NCBI GenBank assembly: GCA_002319815.1
Contig: DCFR01000052.1
Location: 38,149-102,148 of the forward strand
DNA length: 64,000 bases
Origin: Megamonas sp. UBA1799
GTDB lineage: Bacteria; Bacillota; Negativicutes; Selenomonadales; Selenomonadaceae
Reading direction: 5' to 3'
This document shows positions 9,229 through 16,529 of the stretch, piece after piece. Positions within the stretch are counted from its first letter, which is position 1. Each line of letters begins with the position of its first letter. Below the pieces are notes generated by a model. It ran no database searches. It saw nothing but the letters and a program-made list of their open reading frames with translations, and had not been told where the DNA came from. The translations under genes were made by a program, and so were the position numbers.

Positions 9229-9298
9229 ATCGTTTTTGGCGAGATAGCTTTTATCAAGCTATACATGCAGCCGCTATCGAAAAAAAGGAGATATTTAA

Positions 9299-10426
9299 TT
9301 GAAACAAAAATTTTTTTTTAAAACATGGTCTGTGTATCGATCTAAAGTTGCTGCTATACTTATTAGTGGTTGTTTGGCGCTGCTCATATCTGCTTGTTCT
9401 CAGAATACATCACCGACTTCTGCCCATACGGAATTGACTGCTCAATCGCAGGAAGCTTTCACTGTCACCGATCAGGCGGGCGAAACCGTCGTTATCAAGG
9501 GGACGGTCAGAAAAATTGCCGATGCCTGGCGGGCTCATAATGAGGTGGATATTCTTCTGGGGGCGGGAGAAGGGATTACGGCCACGGTGATGAAAAAATC
9601 GGTGGCGCCATGGATGTATAAGGTGAATCCAAAATTAAATCAGGCAGTTTCAACGTTTGGGACAGATTTTAATACCGAGGATCTGATGGCAAATAGTCCG
9701 GATGTTATTTTTATGCCGGTGGGCGATCCCAGTGCGGCAAAAGTAAAAAGCCTTGGGATACCGGTAGTTCAGCTGAATTTTACAAATTTTGATCAGATGA
9801 AAACTACAATTTCCCTGACTGCGCAGGTCTTAGGGGGCGATGCCCCAGCACGCGGCGAAAAATATAATGCTTATCTGGACCGTACTATTCAAATGCTCAC
9901 GGATAGAACAGCTGGACTTTCTGACGATCATAAGCCGAGAGTTCTGCACGTTGAATCCATCATGCCGTTGGAAATTGATGGTGGCAATACCATTATTGAC
10001 GACTGGATTCATATTGCCGGCGGCATTAATGTTGCCGGCTCTGTACAAGGCAACATGAAAATCGTTTCTCTGGAACAAATTATCGCTTGGAATCCTGATG
10101 TCATTATTCTCGGCGCGAATGGCGTCAATGGAAAAATAGCTACCGTTGCTGATATCACCAGTGATTCTCACTGGGCCAATATAACTGCGGTGAAAAATGG
10201 TCAGGTTTTTCAAAATCCTACCGGCTGTTATTTATGGGACCGTTATAGTCCCGAAGAAGTATTACAGCTGCAATGGGCTGCTAAACTCCTGCATCCGGAT
10301 TTGTTTCAGGACTTGGATTTGGTGCAGATTACAAAAAATTACTACCAAGACTATTTAAATTATTCGCTCACCGATGATGATGTCGCTAGAATTTTAGCTT
10401 CAAAAGCGCCTAAAGAAACATTGTAA
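9299..10426 (+). CDS. Substrate-binding lipoprotein of the FecCD-type importer
   Basis: 375 aa. TTG start at 9299 eight bases after AAAAAAGGAG. A hydrophobic signal (ILISGCLALLIS) ends in a lipobox-like ISAC at about residues 31-34, so the mature protein is probably a lipid-anchored periplasmic binder. The body has the two-lobed FecB/BtuF pattern (GEGITATVMKKSVAP, ANSPDVIFMPVG, WNPDVIILGANGVN) with the long connecting helix. The end, YLWDRYSPEEVLQLQWAAKLLHP in outline, resembles binders annotated for iron complexes in sulphate reducers and Negativicutes. Ligand could be ferric chelate, corrinoid or molybdate. Confidence 0.83.
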   Translation: MKQKFFFKTWSVYRSKVAAILISGCLALLISACSQNTSPTSAHTELTAQSQEAFTVTDQAGETVVIKGTVRKIADAWRAHNEVDILLGAGEGITATVMKKSVAPWMYKVNPKLNQAVSTFGTDFNTEDLMANSPDVIFMPVGDPSAAKVKSLGIPVVQLNFTNFDQMKTTISLTAQVLGGDAPARGEKYNAYLDRTIQMLTDRTAGLSDDHKPRVLHVESIMPLEIDGGNTIIDDWIHIAGGINVAGSVQGNMKIVSLEQIIAWNPDVIILGANGVNGKIATVADITSDSHWANITAVKNGQVFQNPTGCYLWDRYSPEEVLQLQWAAKLLHPDLFQDLDLVQITKNYYQDYLNYSLTDDDVARILASKAPKETL

Positions 10427-10440
10427 ATCAATAACTCATA

Positions 10441-10518
10441 GTGCTGTATTATTGAGTATAATCATGTGCTGTACCCAGTCGGGTATGTAATAAGTTCGAC
10501 GGGAGTGGTTGGTGCATG
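10441..10518 (+). pseudogene. Partial copy of ssrA promoter and 5' end
   Basis: This 78-base stretch aligns without gaps to 11474-11551, the -10 region and first 38 bases of the functional tmRNA gene, with 70 of 78 bases identical by eye. It includes the GTGCTGTACCCAGTCGGG segment and the TTCGACGGG...GGTTGGTGCAT of the tRNA-like domain. The copy stops there: no tag reading frame, pseudoknots or 3' half follow. The acceptor-stem strand reads GGGTATG instead of GGGGATG, so it would mispair with the 3' end. It follows the binding-protein stop by 14 bases. It is probably a relic of an insertion into, or duplication of, ssrA. Confidence 0.8.
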
Positions 10519-10604
10519 AAACCAACAAGGACGAGGATTCTAAGCTTTTAAAAGTTGAAAACCAACCAATAATATGGTGGTGATATAAGAATAGGGTGGC
10601 AACG

Positions 10605-10646
10605 ATTAACGCAAGCGGTTATCTTTTTTAGTTAGCCGCTTTTTTA
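10605..10646 (+). terminator. Hairpin with T-tract upstream of the toxin-antitoxin pair (repeat copy 1)
   Basis: AGCGGTTA pairs with TAGCCGCT (one G-U) around a short loop, followed by a run of T: an intrinsic terminator shape. The stretch ATTAACGCAAGCGGTTATCTTTT...TAGCCGCTTTTTTATTT is repeated almost exactly at 11199-11241, so the same hairpin brackets the two toxin-antitoxin genes. AGGGTGGCAACG at 10593-10604, just before it, resembles the antiterminator motif of T-boxes, but no specifier stem is recognisable. Confidence 0.65.
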
Positions 10647-10647
10647 T

Positions 10648-10676
10648 TTGAAGTTATCATCATATCATGATATAAT
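10648..10676 (+). promoter_or_regulatory. Promoter and palindromic operator of the toxin-antitoxin operon
   Basis: TTGAAG (10648-10653) and TATAAT (10671-10676) are separated by 17 bases. A perfect 12-base palindrome, ATATCATGATAT (10662-10673), overlaps the -10 box, the usual place for an autoregulatory operator in toxin-antitoxin operons. The ribosome site AATGGAGG lies 6-14 bases before the antitoxin ATG. Confidence 0.65.
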
Positions 10677-10703
10677 TAAGCCATAAAAATGGAGGTTGAT
10701 TTT

Positions 10704-10859
10704 ATGGATAAGGACAAAAAAAGATATATATCTGTTGAACAGTCTCTTAAAGAATCGTGCGAAGAAGTCAAAGCAATCAGATCAGGAAAAATCAAAGAAA
10801 CTGTATGGGATGATTTTTACAAGGAAATGCAGTCAGAGATACCCAAAGAAGCAGTATGA
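10704..10859 (+). CDS. Small antitoxin-like protein (51 aa)
   Basis: ATG 10704, 51 codons, TGA at 10857-10859, overlapping the next gene's ATG as ATGA. A strong GGAGG lies 8 bases upstream. The protein is highly charged; its middle, RYISVEQSLKESCEEVKAIR, followed by SGKIKETVWDDFYKEM, matches the helix-plus-tail pattern by which type II antitoxins wrap RelE/ParE-fold toxins. There is no helix-turn-helix or ribbon-helix-helix segment, so it looks like a toxin-neutralising domain alone. Autoregulation through the 10662-10673 palindrome would then need another protein. Role inferred from position, size and the toxin next to it. Confidence 0.7.
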   Translation: MDKDKKRYISVEQSLKESCEEVKAIRSGKIKETVWDDFYKEMQSEIPKEAV

Positions 10860-11203
10860 AGGTTGTTCCAACACCACATTTCCAGAAAGATGTTAAGTTC
10901 TATCTAAGAAAAAAGCATTATTCAAAAATTATGGATGATATAAAGGGTGTTGTAGAGGAATTAGAAAAGGGGAATTTATTAGGGGATCAATTTGACGATA
11001 TTAAAGTTGATGGAATGGTTTATAAAGTCCGAGCCGTTAATGCTTCTATCAACGTAGGTAAATCGAACGGGTTTAGAATTATTTATTATGTTGTTTCAGA
11101 AGATGGAACAATATATTTACTTACTATTTATTCCAAAAAAGATGATATAAAAATACCGACAGATAAAGAGATTGTGGCTATTACAAAAACAATAACAAAT
11201 TAA
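10856..11203 (+). CDS. RelE/ParE-superfamily toxin-like protein
   Basis: 115 aa, basic. The sequence MKVVPTPHFQKDVKFYLRK at the start and, at about residues 60-100, YKVRAVNAS, then GKSNGFRIIYYV, then IYLLTIYSKKD gives the beta-sheet core of the RelE/ParE/HigB fold, in which a basic Arg/Lys-rich groove carries the activity. Members either cleave mRNA on the ribosome or poison gyrase; this sequence does not settle which. It overlaps the antitoxin gene by four bases (ATGA), typical of coupled toxin-antitoxin pairs. AT-rich composition differs from the neighbours and suggests horizontal origin. Confidence 0.75.
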   Translation: MKVVPTPHFQKDVKFYLRKKHYSKIMDDIKGVVEELEKGNLLGDQFDDIKVDGMVYKVRAVNASINVGKSNGFRIIYYVVSEDGTIYLLTIYSKKDDIKIPTDKEIVAITKTITN

Positions 11204-11241
11204 CGCAGCGGTTATCTTTTGAGAGATAGCCGCTTTTTTAT
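11199..11241 (+). terminator. Terminator of the toxin-antitoxin operon (repeat copy 2)
   Basis: AGCGGTTATCT (11207-11217) pairs with AGATAGCCGCT (11224-11234), 11 bp with one G-U, six-base loop, then TTTTTT. It starts at the toxin stop codon and is the second copy of the element at 10605-10646. Confidence 0.8.
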
Positions 11242-11454
11242 TTTGTGCTTATAAGCTTAGTCGCCGTTGAAAATTTATAGAATCAATTTTGCGAGGGATG
11301 GGGGTGCGGACAAACATGCCATGCAAAAGTTATATTTTAATTGGTAGCAAAAGGTGGCAGGGTTGCAAAAAGGTGGCAGACCGCAAAAGATTTATCGTAT
11401 ACTATGTAAAAAATATATAATATACGACAGTATTATAACGCAAAAGCCGGTAAA
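11242..11454. other. Intergenic stretch with a doubled GGTGGCAG motif, no gene seen
   Basis: Between the toxin terminator and the ssrA promoter no reading frame with a start signal is visible. GCAAAAGGTGGCAG (11345-11358) is repeated as GCAAAAAGGTGGCAG (11363-11377). Short tandem motifs like this occur at the ends of IS21-type elements, but no transposase or matching far end is present. The rest is AT-rich. Confidence 0.45.
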
Positions 11455-11483
11455 TTGACTTTGTAGCAGCAATGTGCTATATT
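11455..11483 (+). promoter_or_regulatory. ssrA promoter
   Basis: TTGACT (11455-11460) and TATATT (11478-11483) with a 17-base spacer, 30 bases before the mature tmRNA 5' end. The -10 half is inside the sequence shared with 10441-10518; the -35 half is not. Confidence 0.8.
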
Positions 11484-11513
11484 ATTTAGTACAGTCATGT
11501 GCTGTACCCAGTC

Positions 11514-11865
11514 GGGGATGTAATGGGTTCGACGGGGGTGGTTGGTGCATGGGCAGCGAGCCGGGGGTTCATCATCCCGTCAGTAAGGTGAACACTTTTA
11601 TTAAATATAAAAGCTAACGATAACTACGCTTTAGCAGCTTAATGCTAACCTCTTTCCACTTATTCCTGCGAAAGTGGAAAAGAGGCCAATCGCGGGATAC
11701 CTGAGAGCCAATTCTCGGAGGCTTGAATGGGAAATTTTATCGAGATCGGGTCACAGAAGCCGGCTTGTGGGCGTTTGAGACTTTAGATTAAATCATGAGC
11801 TTCGCTCGGAGAAACCCTTGAAACAATGCTTTCGGACAGGAGTTCGATTCTCCTCATCTCCACCA
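11514..11865 (+). ncRNA. ssrA: Transfer-messenger RNA (tmRNA)
   Basis: 352 nt. The 5' end GGGGATG pairs with CATCTCC next to the encoded ACCA at the 3' end (one G-U), giving the alanine-type acceptor stem; the T arm GGAGTTCGATTCTCC is at about 11839-11853. The tag reading frame is 11613-11642, GCT to TAA, encoding ANDNYALAA, so with the charged alanine the tag is AANDNYALAA, ending in the LAA degron read by ClpXP. tmRNA with SmpB rescues stalled ribosomes and marks unfinished proteins. Pseudoknot-forming stretches follow the tag (for example CCTCTTTCCACTT with AAGTGGAAAAGAGG). This copy is intact. Confidence 0.96.
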
Positions 11866-11917
11866 TGCATAAGTCAAAAGATGCAGGTGTTGCGGTTTTT
11901 TGACTCCATAATAGAGA

Positions 11918-11951
11918 AATGCCATAGCTATTTTAGCTGTGGCATTTTTTT
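11918..11951 (+). terminator. Terminator downstream of ssrA
   Basis: AATGCCATAGCT pairs with AGCTGTGGCATT (one G-U), a short loop, then seven T. It separates ssrA from the efflux operon. Confidence 0.85.
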
Positions 11952-11992
11952 GATAAACGTGTATTCACTAAGGTATATTAATGCGTTTTTAA

Positions 11993-12021
11993 TTCGATTT
12001 ATCTATACTGAATGCTATAAT
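11993..12021 (+). promoter_or_regulatory. Promoter of the RND efflux operon
   Basis: TTCGAT (11993-11998), 17 bases, TATAAT (12016-12021), with TGC directly before the -10 (extended -10). The ATG follows 25 bases later after GGAGGGG. Confidence 0.6.
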
Positions 12022-12045
12022 TGTTGATCTATTGGAGGGGCTGGG

Positions 12046-13302
12046 ATGAGACATCGTTTAGCAACCATGACGCGTCAGCAACGTTATATGGTCATTGGCG
12101 GCTGCTGTTTGTTGGCGGCTGTTTTGATGTATATATTTTTTGGTATCCAACATGGAAAGGGAACCCGGCCGCAGGCGAAGAACGGCGTGCCATTGGTGGC
12201 TGTTTATAAGGTGGAGCGCGCTGATATGATGCGGCATGTTTTGCTTTTCGGACAAATAGTGGCTGATGCGAATATTGCTCTGGCACCAAAGTATACTGGG
12301 AAAATCATGGCGGTTAATGCGCAGCTGGGGGATGCAGTCAAAGCCGGCGATGTGCTGCTGGTTCAGGATACTGGCGATCTGGATATTTCCATCCGGCAGA
12401 ATATTGCGGTGACCAAGGCAGCGGCAGCTGATGCGGTTGAGGCGGAAGCAACGTATAATGCTAATTATCTTAAAGCGCAGGATGATTATGAGGTTCAGCG
12501 GCAGAAATATGAGCGGAACCAGTATTTGTATTCGATTGGAGCGATTTCACAAGATACTCTGGATGCGATTAAACAGACTTATATGGCCAGTAAAGCGGCG
12601 TTTGAGATTTTGGAAAATCAGGCGGGGGAGTCCGATGTACCGGCCAGCGTGGAATCCAAACGGCTGGCTATCGATAAAGCGGCCTATGGTACGGATGCAC
12701 TTCGCAAACAACGCGAGGATATGATTCTGCGCGCACCGAGGGATGGCATCATTGGCTATCGGGCGGCTGAAGTCGGCGCGATTGCTACGGCGGGAACCAA
12801 GGTTTTTTCTCTGGTTGATACGAGTCATGTTTACGTGGATTGTACAATTTCCGAAAATGACGCAGCTGTTTTGTTGCCGGGGATTGGCGTAGAGGTAACG
12901 ATTGATGCTTTGGGACAGAAGTTTTCCGGAAAGCTTATTTATGTGAGCCCCGCAATGGATGATTCTGCTAAAACTTATACGGCCCGTTTGGAACTGGATC
13001 CGGCGCAGACGCAAATTAAAGCTGGCCTTTTCGCGCACACGCAGGTGGATGTCATGCAGCGGCCGCAGACGCTTTTTGTGCCGAAGGAAGCTGTGATCAA
13101 GAAGAATGGGCTTACCTCGGTTTATATTGTAAAAGATGATCTTACGGTAGAAAAGCGGGATGTAAAAATTGGTCTTTTAAACGATACGACGGAAGAGATC
13201 ATTGATGGGGTTCAGAATGGTGAAGTGGTGGCGCTGACGAATCAGGATCGTTTGAAGGATGGCATGAAGATTCAGGTGGATGATACGGGGGCTTCATCAT
13301 GA
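12046..13302 (+). CDS. RND efflux periplasmic adaptor (membrane fusion protein)
   Basis: 418 aa. A short basic N-terminus and one membrane anchor (VIGGCCLLAAVLMYIFF, about residues 16-32) are followed by the HlyD/AcrA layout: barrel-sandwich half GKIMAVNAQLGDAVKAGDVLL (about 85-105, shown in part), a long alpha hairpin (about 125-225), the second sandwich half LRAPRDGIIGYRAAEVG, a beta barrel, and a membrane-proximal domain. It joins the inner-membrane pump to an outer-membrane channel. GGAGGGG precedes the ATG. The stop overlaps the pump start by four bases. No TolC-like gene is in the window. Confidence 0.92.
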   Translation: MRHRLATMTRQQRYMVIGGCCLLAAVLMYIFFGIQHGKGTRPQAKNGVPLVAVYKVERADMMRHVLLFGQIVADANIALAPKYTGKIMAVNAQLGDAVKAGDVLLVQDTGDLDISIRQNIAVTKAAAADAVEAEATYNANYLKAQDDYEVQRQKYERNQYLYSIGAISQDTLDAIKQTYMASKAAFEILENQAGESDVPASVESKRLAIDKAAYGTDALRKQREDMILRAPRDGIIGYRAAEVGAIATAGTKVFSLVDTSHVYVDCTISENDAAVLLPGIGVEVTIDALGQKFSGKLIYVSPAMDDSAKTYTARLELDPAQTQIKAGLFAHTQVDVMQRPQTLFVPKEAVIKKNGLTSVYIVKDDLTVEKRDVKIGLLNDTTEEIIDGVQNGEVVALTNQDRLKDGMKIQVDDTGASS

Positions 13303-16300
13303 ATATCACCCGTTTTTCTATTCAGCGGCCGATTGGTATCTCGATGATTGTGGCTTTTTTTGTTGTGCTTGGTTTATATAGTTATTATCGCATCGGAGTT
13401 GAGCTCCTACCGGCCTTGAATACGCCTTATGTGACGGTCACTGTGAAGTATCCGGGCGCCAATGCGGAGTCGATTGAACAACAGGTCATCAAGCCGGTCG
13501 AGGATGCTCTTTCGTCGGTTTCAGACATCAAGAAAATGACATCGACGGCCAGCTATGAAAAAGCCCGGATTACTTTGGAACTGGAATTTTTTGCCAATGC
13601 GGATTCGGCGGCGATTGATGCGACGAAAAAAGTAAATGCAATCCGCGGCAAGCTGCCAGATGAGGTTGAAGAACCGGTAGTCATCAAGCGGGATATGAAC
13701 GCAACGCCGATTGTCGAGCTGGCTATCACGTCGCAGAAGCCTTTGTCGGTGATTTATTCCAAGACGCAGAATACGTTTCAGGATGTGATTCAACAGGCGT
13801 CCGGCGTATCGGAGATCGAGCTTTTCGGCGGCCGAGATAAGGAAGTTGCCATTGAAGTTGATAAAGATAAGATGGCTGCGTATAAACTGACGCTGGATAA
13901 GATTGTGGCGGCGGTTGATGCGGAGAACCAGCTGCTGCCGTCCGGTTCTGTTTACACGGAGACTTCGCGCACGGATGTGCGCGTGATCGCCCAGTACAAA
14001 AAGGCGGCGGATATTGAAAAAATTGAAGTAACGAATACGGCGGGGCAAAATATACCGCTGACAGCTTTCGCTACGGTGCGGGAGCAGGATGCGCGAATCA
14101 GTCGTTATGGCCGGGTGAACGGGCAGGACGCCGTATCTATGCGCATTTATAAAAACAGTGATGCGAATATTGTTTTAACGGCGGCGAATGTTATGAAAAA
14201 CATTCAGAAGCTGCAAAAAACGTACCCGGATTATCAGTTTACCGTGGTCAGTAATGATGCGGACTATGTGCAGAAATCTTTGCATAATACGATGGGAACA
14301 ATGATCGAGGGGCTTTGTACTACGGGACTGGTGCTGTTTTTGTTTCTGCGCGGCTGGCGCTCGACCGCAGCGGTTATGATTGCTATTCCTACATCGTTGA
14401 TTTCAACTTTTTTTGTGATGTATATGGCCGGGTTTACGTTCAATATGATGTCGCTGATGGGTATGACGCTCTGCGTCGGCATTCTGGTCGATGATTCGAT
14501 TGTCGTGCTGGAAAACATTACCCGGCATTTGCAGATGGGCGAAGATGCGCCAACGGCGGCAGAAAATGGTCGTACCGAAATCGGCATGGCGGCCATTGCC
14601 ATTACTTTATGCGATGCTGCTGTGTTTATGCCGATTGCTTTTATGTCGGGGATGACTGGGCAGTTTTTTCGTCAGTTTGGACTGACGATTGTTTTTGCCG
14701 GACTGTTTTCTTTGTTTGTTTCGTTTACACTGACGCCGATGCTGGCTTCCCGGTTTTTTAAAAATGGGTTTCAACCAACGGATCGGAAAATCTGGCGGGT
14801 CATGGATCGGATTGAGTCGGTAGCCATCGAGCATTATGACCATATTTTGCGCTGGAGTCTGGCGCATCCGAAAAAGATTCTTTTGCCCTGCTTTGGCATT
14901 TTTTTGCTGTCAATTGCCTTCATCCCTTTGCGGCTGGTGGGATCAGAATATATGCCGCAGACAGATGAAGGAAGTTTCCAGGTGCTGGTGCAGCTGCCGG
15001 TGAGCAGCTCAGTAGAGCAAACCAATCAGACGATGCTGCGGCTGGAAGATAAGCTGCGGACGATTCCGGAGATTAAATATTATTTGACGAATGCGGGCGG
15101 CACGAATGATTATGAGGGGCGGGCCAAGGTGCAGCTCTATGATCGCAAGGATCGCAGTCGGTCGGTCTGGGCGGTTACAAATGAGGTGCGGGCGTTTGCA
15201 TCCCAACTGCCATATGCCGATGTGATGGTGTCGGAAACACAGTCGTCTGTCGCCGGCGTATCGAGCAGCACCAACGCCCGCTCCGGCAGCGGGATGATGC
15301 AGCTGGAGCTGCGCGGCAACAATTTTGATCTATTGAATGCCGCTTCGAGCAAAGTGCAGAAAATATTGCAAAATGACGTTGAAGGCGTGACGGATATCAA
15401 TTCTTCCTATACGGAAGGCGTACCGGAAATTCAGCTGATGGTAGACCGCGATCGGTTAAAGAGTTATGGCACTTCATTAGCGGATGTAGAAACAGCGTTT
15501 TCTTCGGCAATTACGGGACGTACCGCGGGGACGATTGCCAATGATGCGTTGAATGACGGGCAGGATACGGATATCTATGTACGTTTTATGAATGCCGATG
15601 GTTTTAAAATTTCCGATATTGCGTCGGTGCCGCTCAGCGCCAACGGAAAACTTTTGTATCTGGGCGATGTGGCCGAAATCCGCAATGGTACAGGACCAGT
15701 CAGCATCCAGCGGGTGGATAAACAACGTTCGATTACTATTGGGGCCAATTTAGTCGGACGCCCGCTGAATGATGTGATTCAGGATACGACCAAGCTGCTG
15801 GATCAGGCTAATCTAGGGGAAGGCGTTTCTTATCGGTTCAGCGGGCAGGCTACGCAGATGAATGAAACGTTCAGTGAACTTTTTATGGCATTGTGTCTGG
15901 CACTGGTTCTGATTTATATGCTGCTGGCGGTTTTATATGAATCGATGAGCACGCCTTTTATCCGTATGTTTTCTTTGCCGCTGGGACTTATCGGAGCCAT
16001 TTTCTTGTTGTTTCTTACCCATAATACATTGAATTTGTATTCGCTGATCGGCCTTTTGGTAATGGATGGTATTGTGGCCAAAAATGGTACGCTGCTGCTG
16101 GACTATACGCTGACGCTTATGGACCGTGGGCTGACGGCATATGATGCAATTGTAGAAGCCGGAAAAGTCCGCTTGAAGCCGATTTTTATGACGACGATCA
16201 CGATGATGGTTGGCATGATGCCGACGGCTCTGGCGATTACGGAAGGAGCCGAGACGCGCGCCAGCATGGCCTGGGTTATTATTGGCGGGCTTTTGACCTC

Positions 16301-16451
16301 TACGGTATTTACCCTGCTGGTGATTCCTATTATCTTTTTGTTCTTTGAAAATCAACCGCCGCAGACTTGGCCAAAAATGATTTTTCGGTTTTTTCAGCAG
16401 TGGAAAACACACCGTTTTTTAGTAAAAAAGTCATTGCCAGAAGGTAAGTAA
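13299..16451 (+). CDS. RND-family multidrug efflux transporter (AcrB/MexB/MdtB-like)
   Basis: 1050 aa, the full length of an RND pump. It starts ITRFSIQRPIGISMIVAF with the first membrane helix; two large periplasmic loops (about residues 35-330 and 550-860) alternate with helices 2-6 and 8-12. GILVDDSIVVLENI in TM4 holds the paired Asp residues that relay protons in AcrB. A late repeat of the motif, LLVMDGIVAKNGTLLLDY, lies after TM10. It exports drugs or other amphiphiles using the proton gradient and needs an outer membrane, the best sign here of a diderm cell wall. Substrates cannot be read from sequence. Confidence 0.94.
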   Translation: MNITRFSIQRPIGISMIVAFFVVLGLYSYYRIGVELLPALNTPYVTVTVKYPGANAESIEQQVIKPVEDALSSVSDIKKMTSTASYEKARITLELEFFANADSAAIDATKKVNAIRGKLPDEVEEPVVIKRDMNATPIVELAITSQKPLSVIYSKTQNTFQDVIQQASGVSEIELFGGRDKEVAIEVDKDKMAAYKLTLDKIVAAVDAENQLLPSGSVYTETSRTDVRVIAQYKKAADIEKIEVTNTAGQNIPLTAFATVREQDARISRYGRVNGQDAVSMRIYKNSDANIVLTAANVMKNIQKLQKTYPDYQFTVVSNDADYVQKSLHNTMGTMIEGLCTTGLVLFLFLRGWRSTAAVMIAIPTSLISTFFVMYMAGFTFNMMSLMGMTLCVGILVDDSIVVLENITRHLQMGEDAPTAAENGRTEIGMAAIAITLCDAAVFMPIAFMSGMTGQFFRQFGLTIVFAGLFSLFVSFTLTPMLASRFFKNGFQPTDRKIWRVMDRIESVAIEHYDHILRWSLAHPKKILLPCFGIFLLSIAFIPLRLVGSEYMPQTDEGSFQVLVQLPVSSSVEQTNQTMLRLEDKLRTIPEIKYYLTNAGGTNDYEGRAKVQLYDRKDRSRSVWAVTNEVRAFASQLPYADVMVSETQSSVAGVSSSTNARSGSGMMQLELRGNNFDLLNAASSKVQKILQNDVEGVTDINSSYTEGVPEIQLMVDRDRLKSYGTSLADVETAFSSAITGRTAGTIANDALNDGQDTDIYVRFMNADGFKISDIASVPLSANGKLLYLGDVAEIRNGTGPVSIQRVDKQRSITIGANLVGRPLNDVIQDTTKLLDQANLGEGVSYRFSGQATQMNETFSELFMALCLALVLIYMLLAVLYESMSTPFIRMFSLPLGLIGAIFLLFLTHNTLNLYSLIGLLVMDGIVAKNGTLLLDYTLTLMDRGLTAYDAIVEAGKVRLKPIFMTTITMMVGMMPTALAITEGAETRASMAWVIIGGLLTSTVFTLLVIPIIFLFFENQPPQTWPKMIFRFFQQWKTHRFLVKKSLPEGK

Positions 16452-16463
16452 TTGATGTATAAT
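16434..16463 (+). promoter_or_regulatory. Promoter of the flagellin-like gene
   Basis: TTGCCA (16434-16439) and TATAAT (16458-16463), 18-base spacer, overlapping the 3' end of the pump gene. This is a housekeeping-type promoter; no sigma-28 flagellar promoter is recognisable. Confidence 0.5.
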
Positions 16464-16529
16464 AAGTATAGATAACTATAGTTGAAAGTGTAAGAAAAAA
16501 TACTGCATGGATCGCAGGAGGTGGATATC

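Noticed and set aside
9244..9262. Hairpin ATAGCTT / AAGCTAT between the ATPase and binding-protein genes
   Set aside because: Seven base pairs without a T-run; too weak to call a terminator, though it could affect relative expression.
10593..10646. A true T-box upstream of the toxin-antitoxin genes
   Set aside because: AGGGTGGCAACG resembles the core, but no stem I, specifier loop or AG-bulge is present and the bases before it derive from ssrA. Kept only as a speculative finding.
10696..10896. 66-codon frame overlapping the antitoxin start
   Set aside because: It runs out of frame through the antitoxin gene, which has the better start, ribosome site and ATGA coupling to the toxin.
10605..11241. 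Integron-like attC sites around the toxin-antitoxin cassette
   Set aside because: The flanking hairpins end in GTTAGCC or GATAGCC rather than the GTTRRRY core, have T-runs typical of terminators, and there is no integrase. They read better as duplicated terminators.
11818..12027. Small open frame at the 3' end of ssrA
   Set aside because: It begins inside the tmRNA acceptor and T-arm region and crosses the terminator; not a gene.
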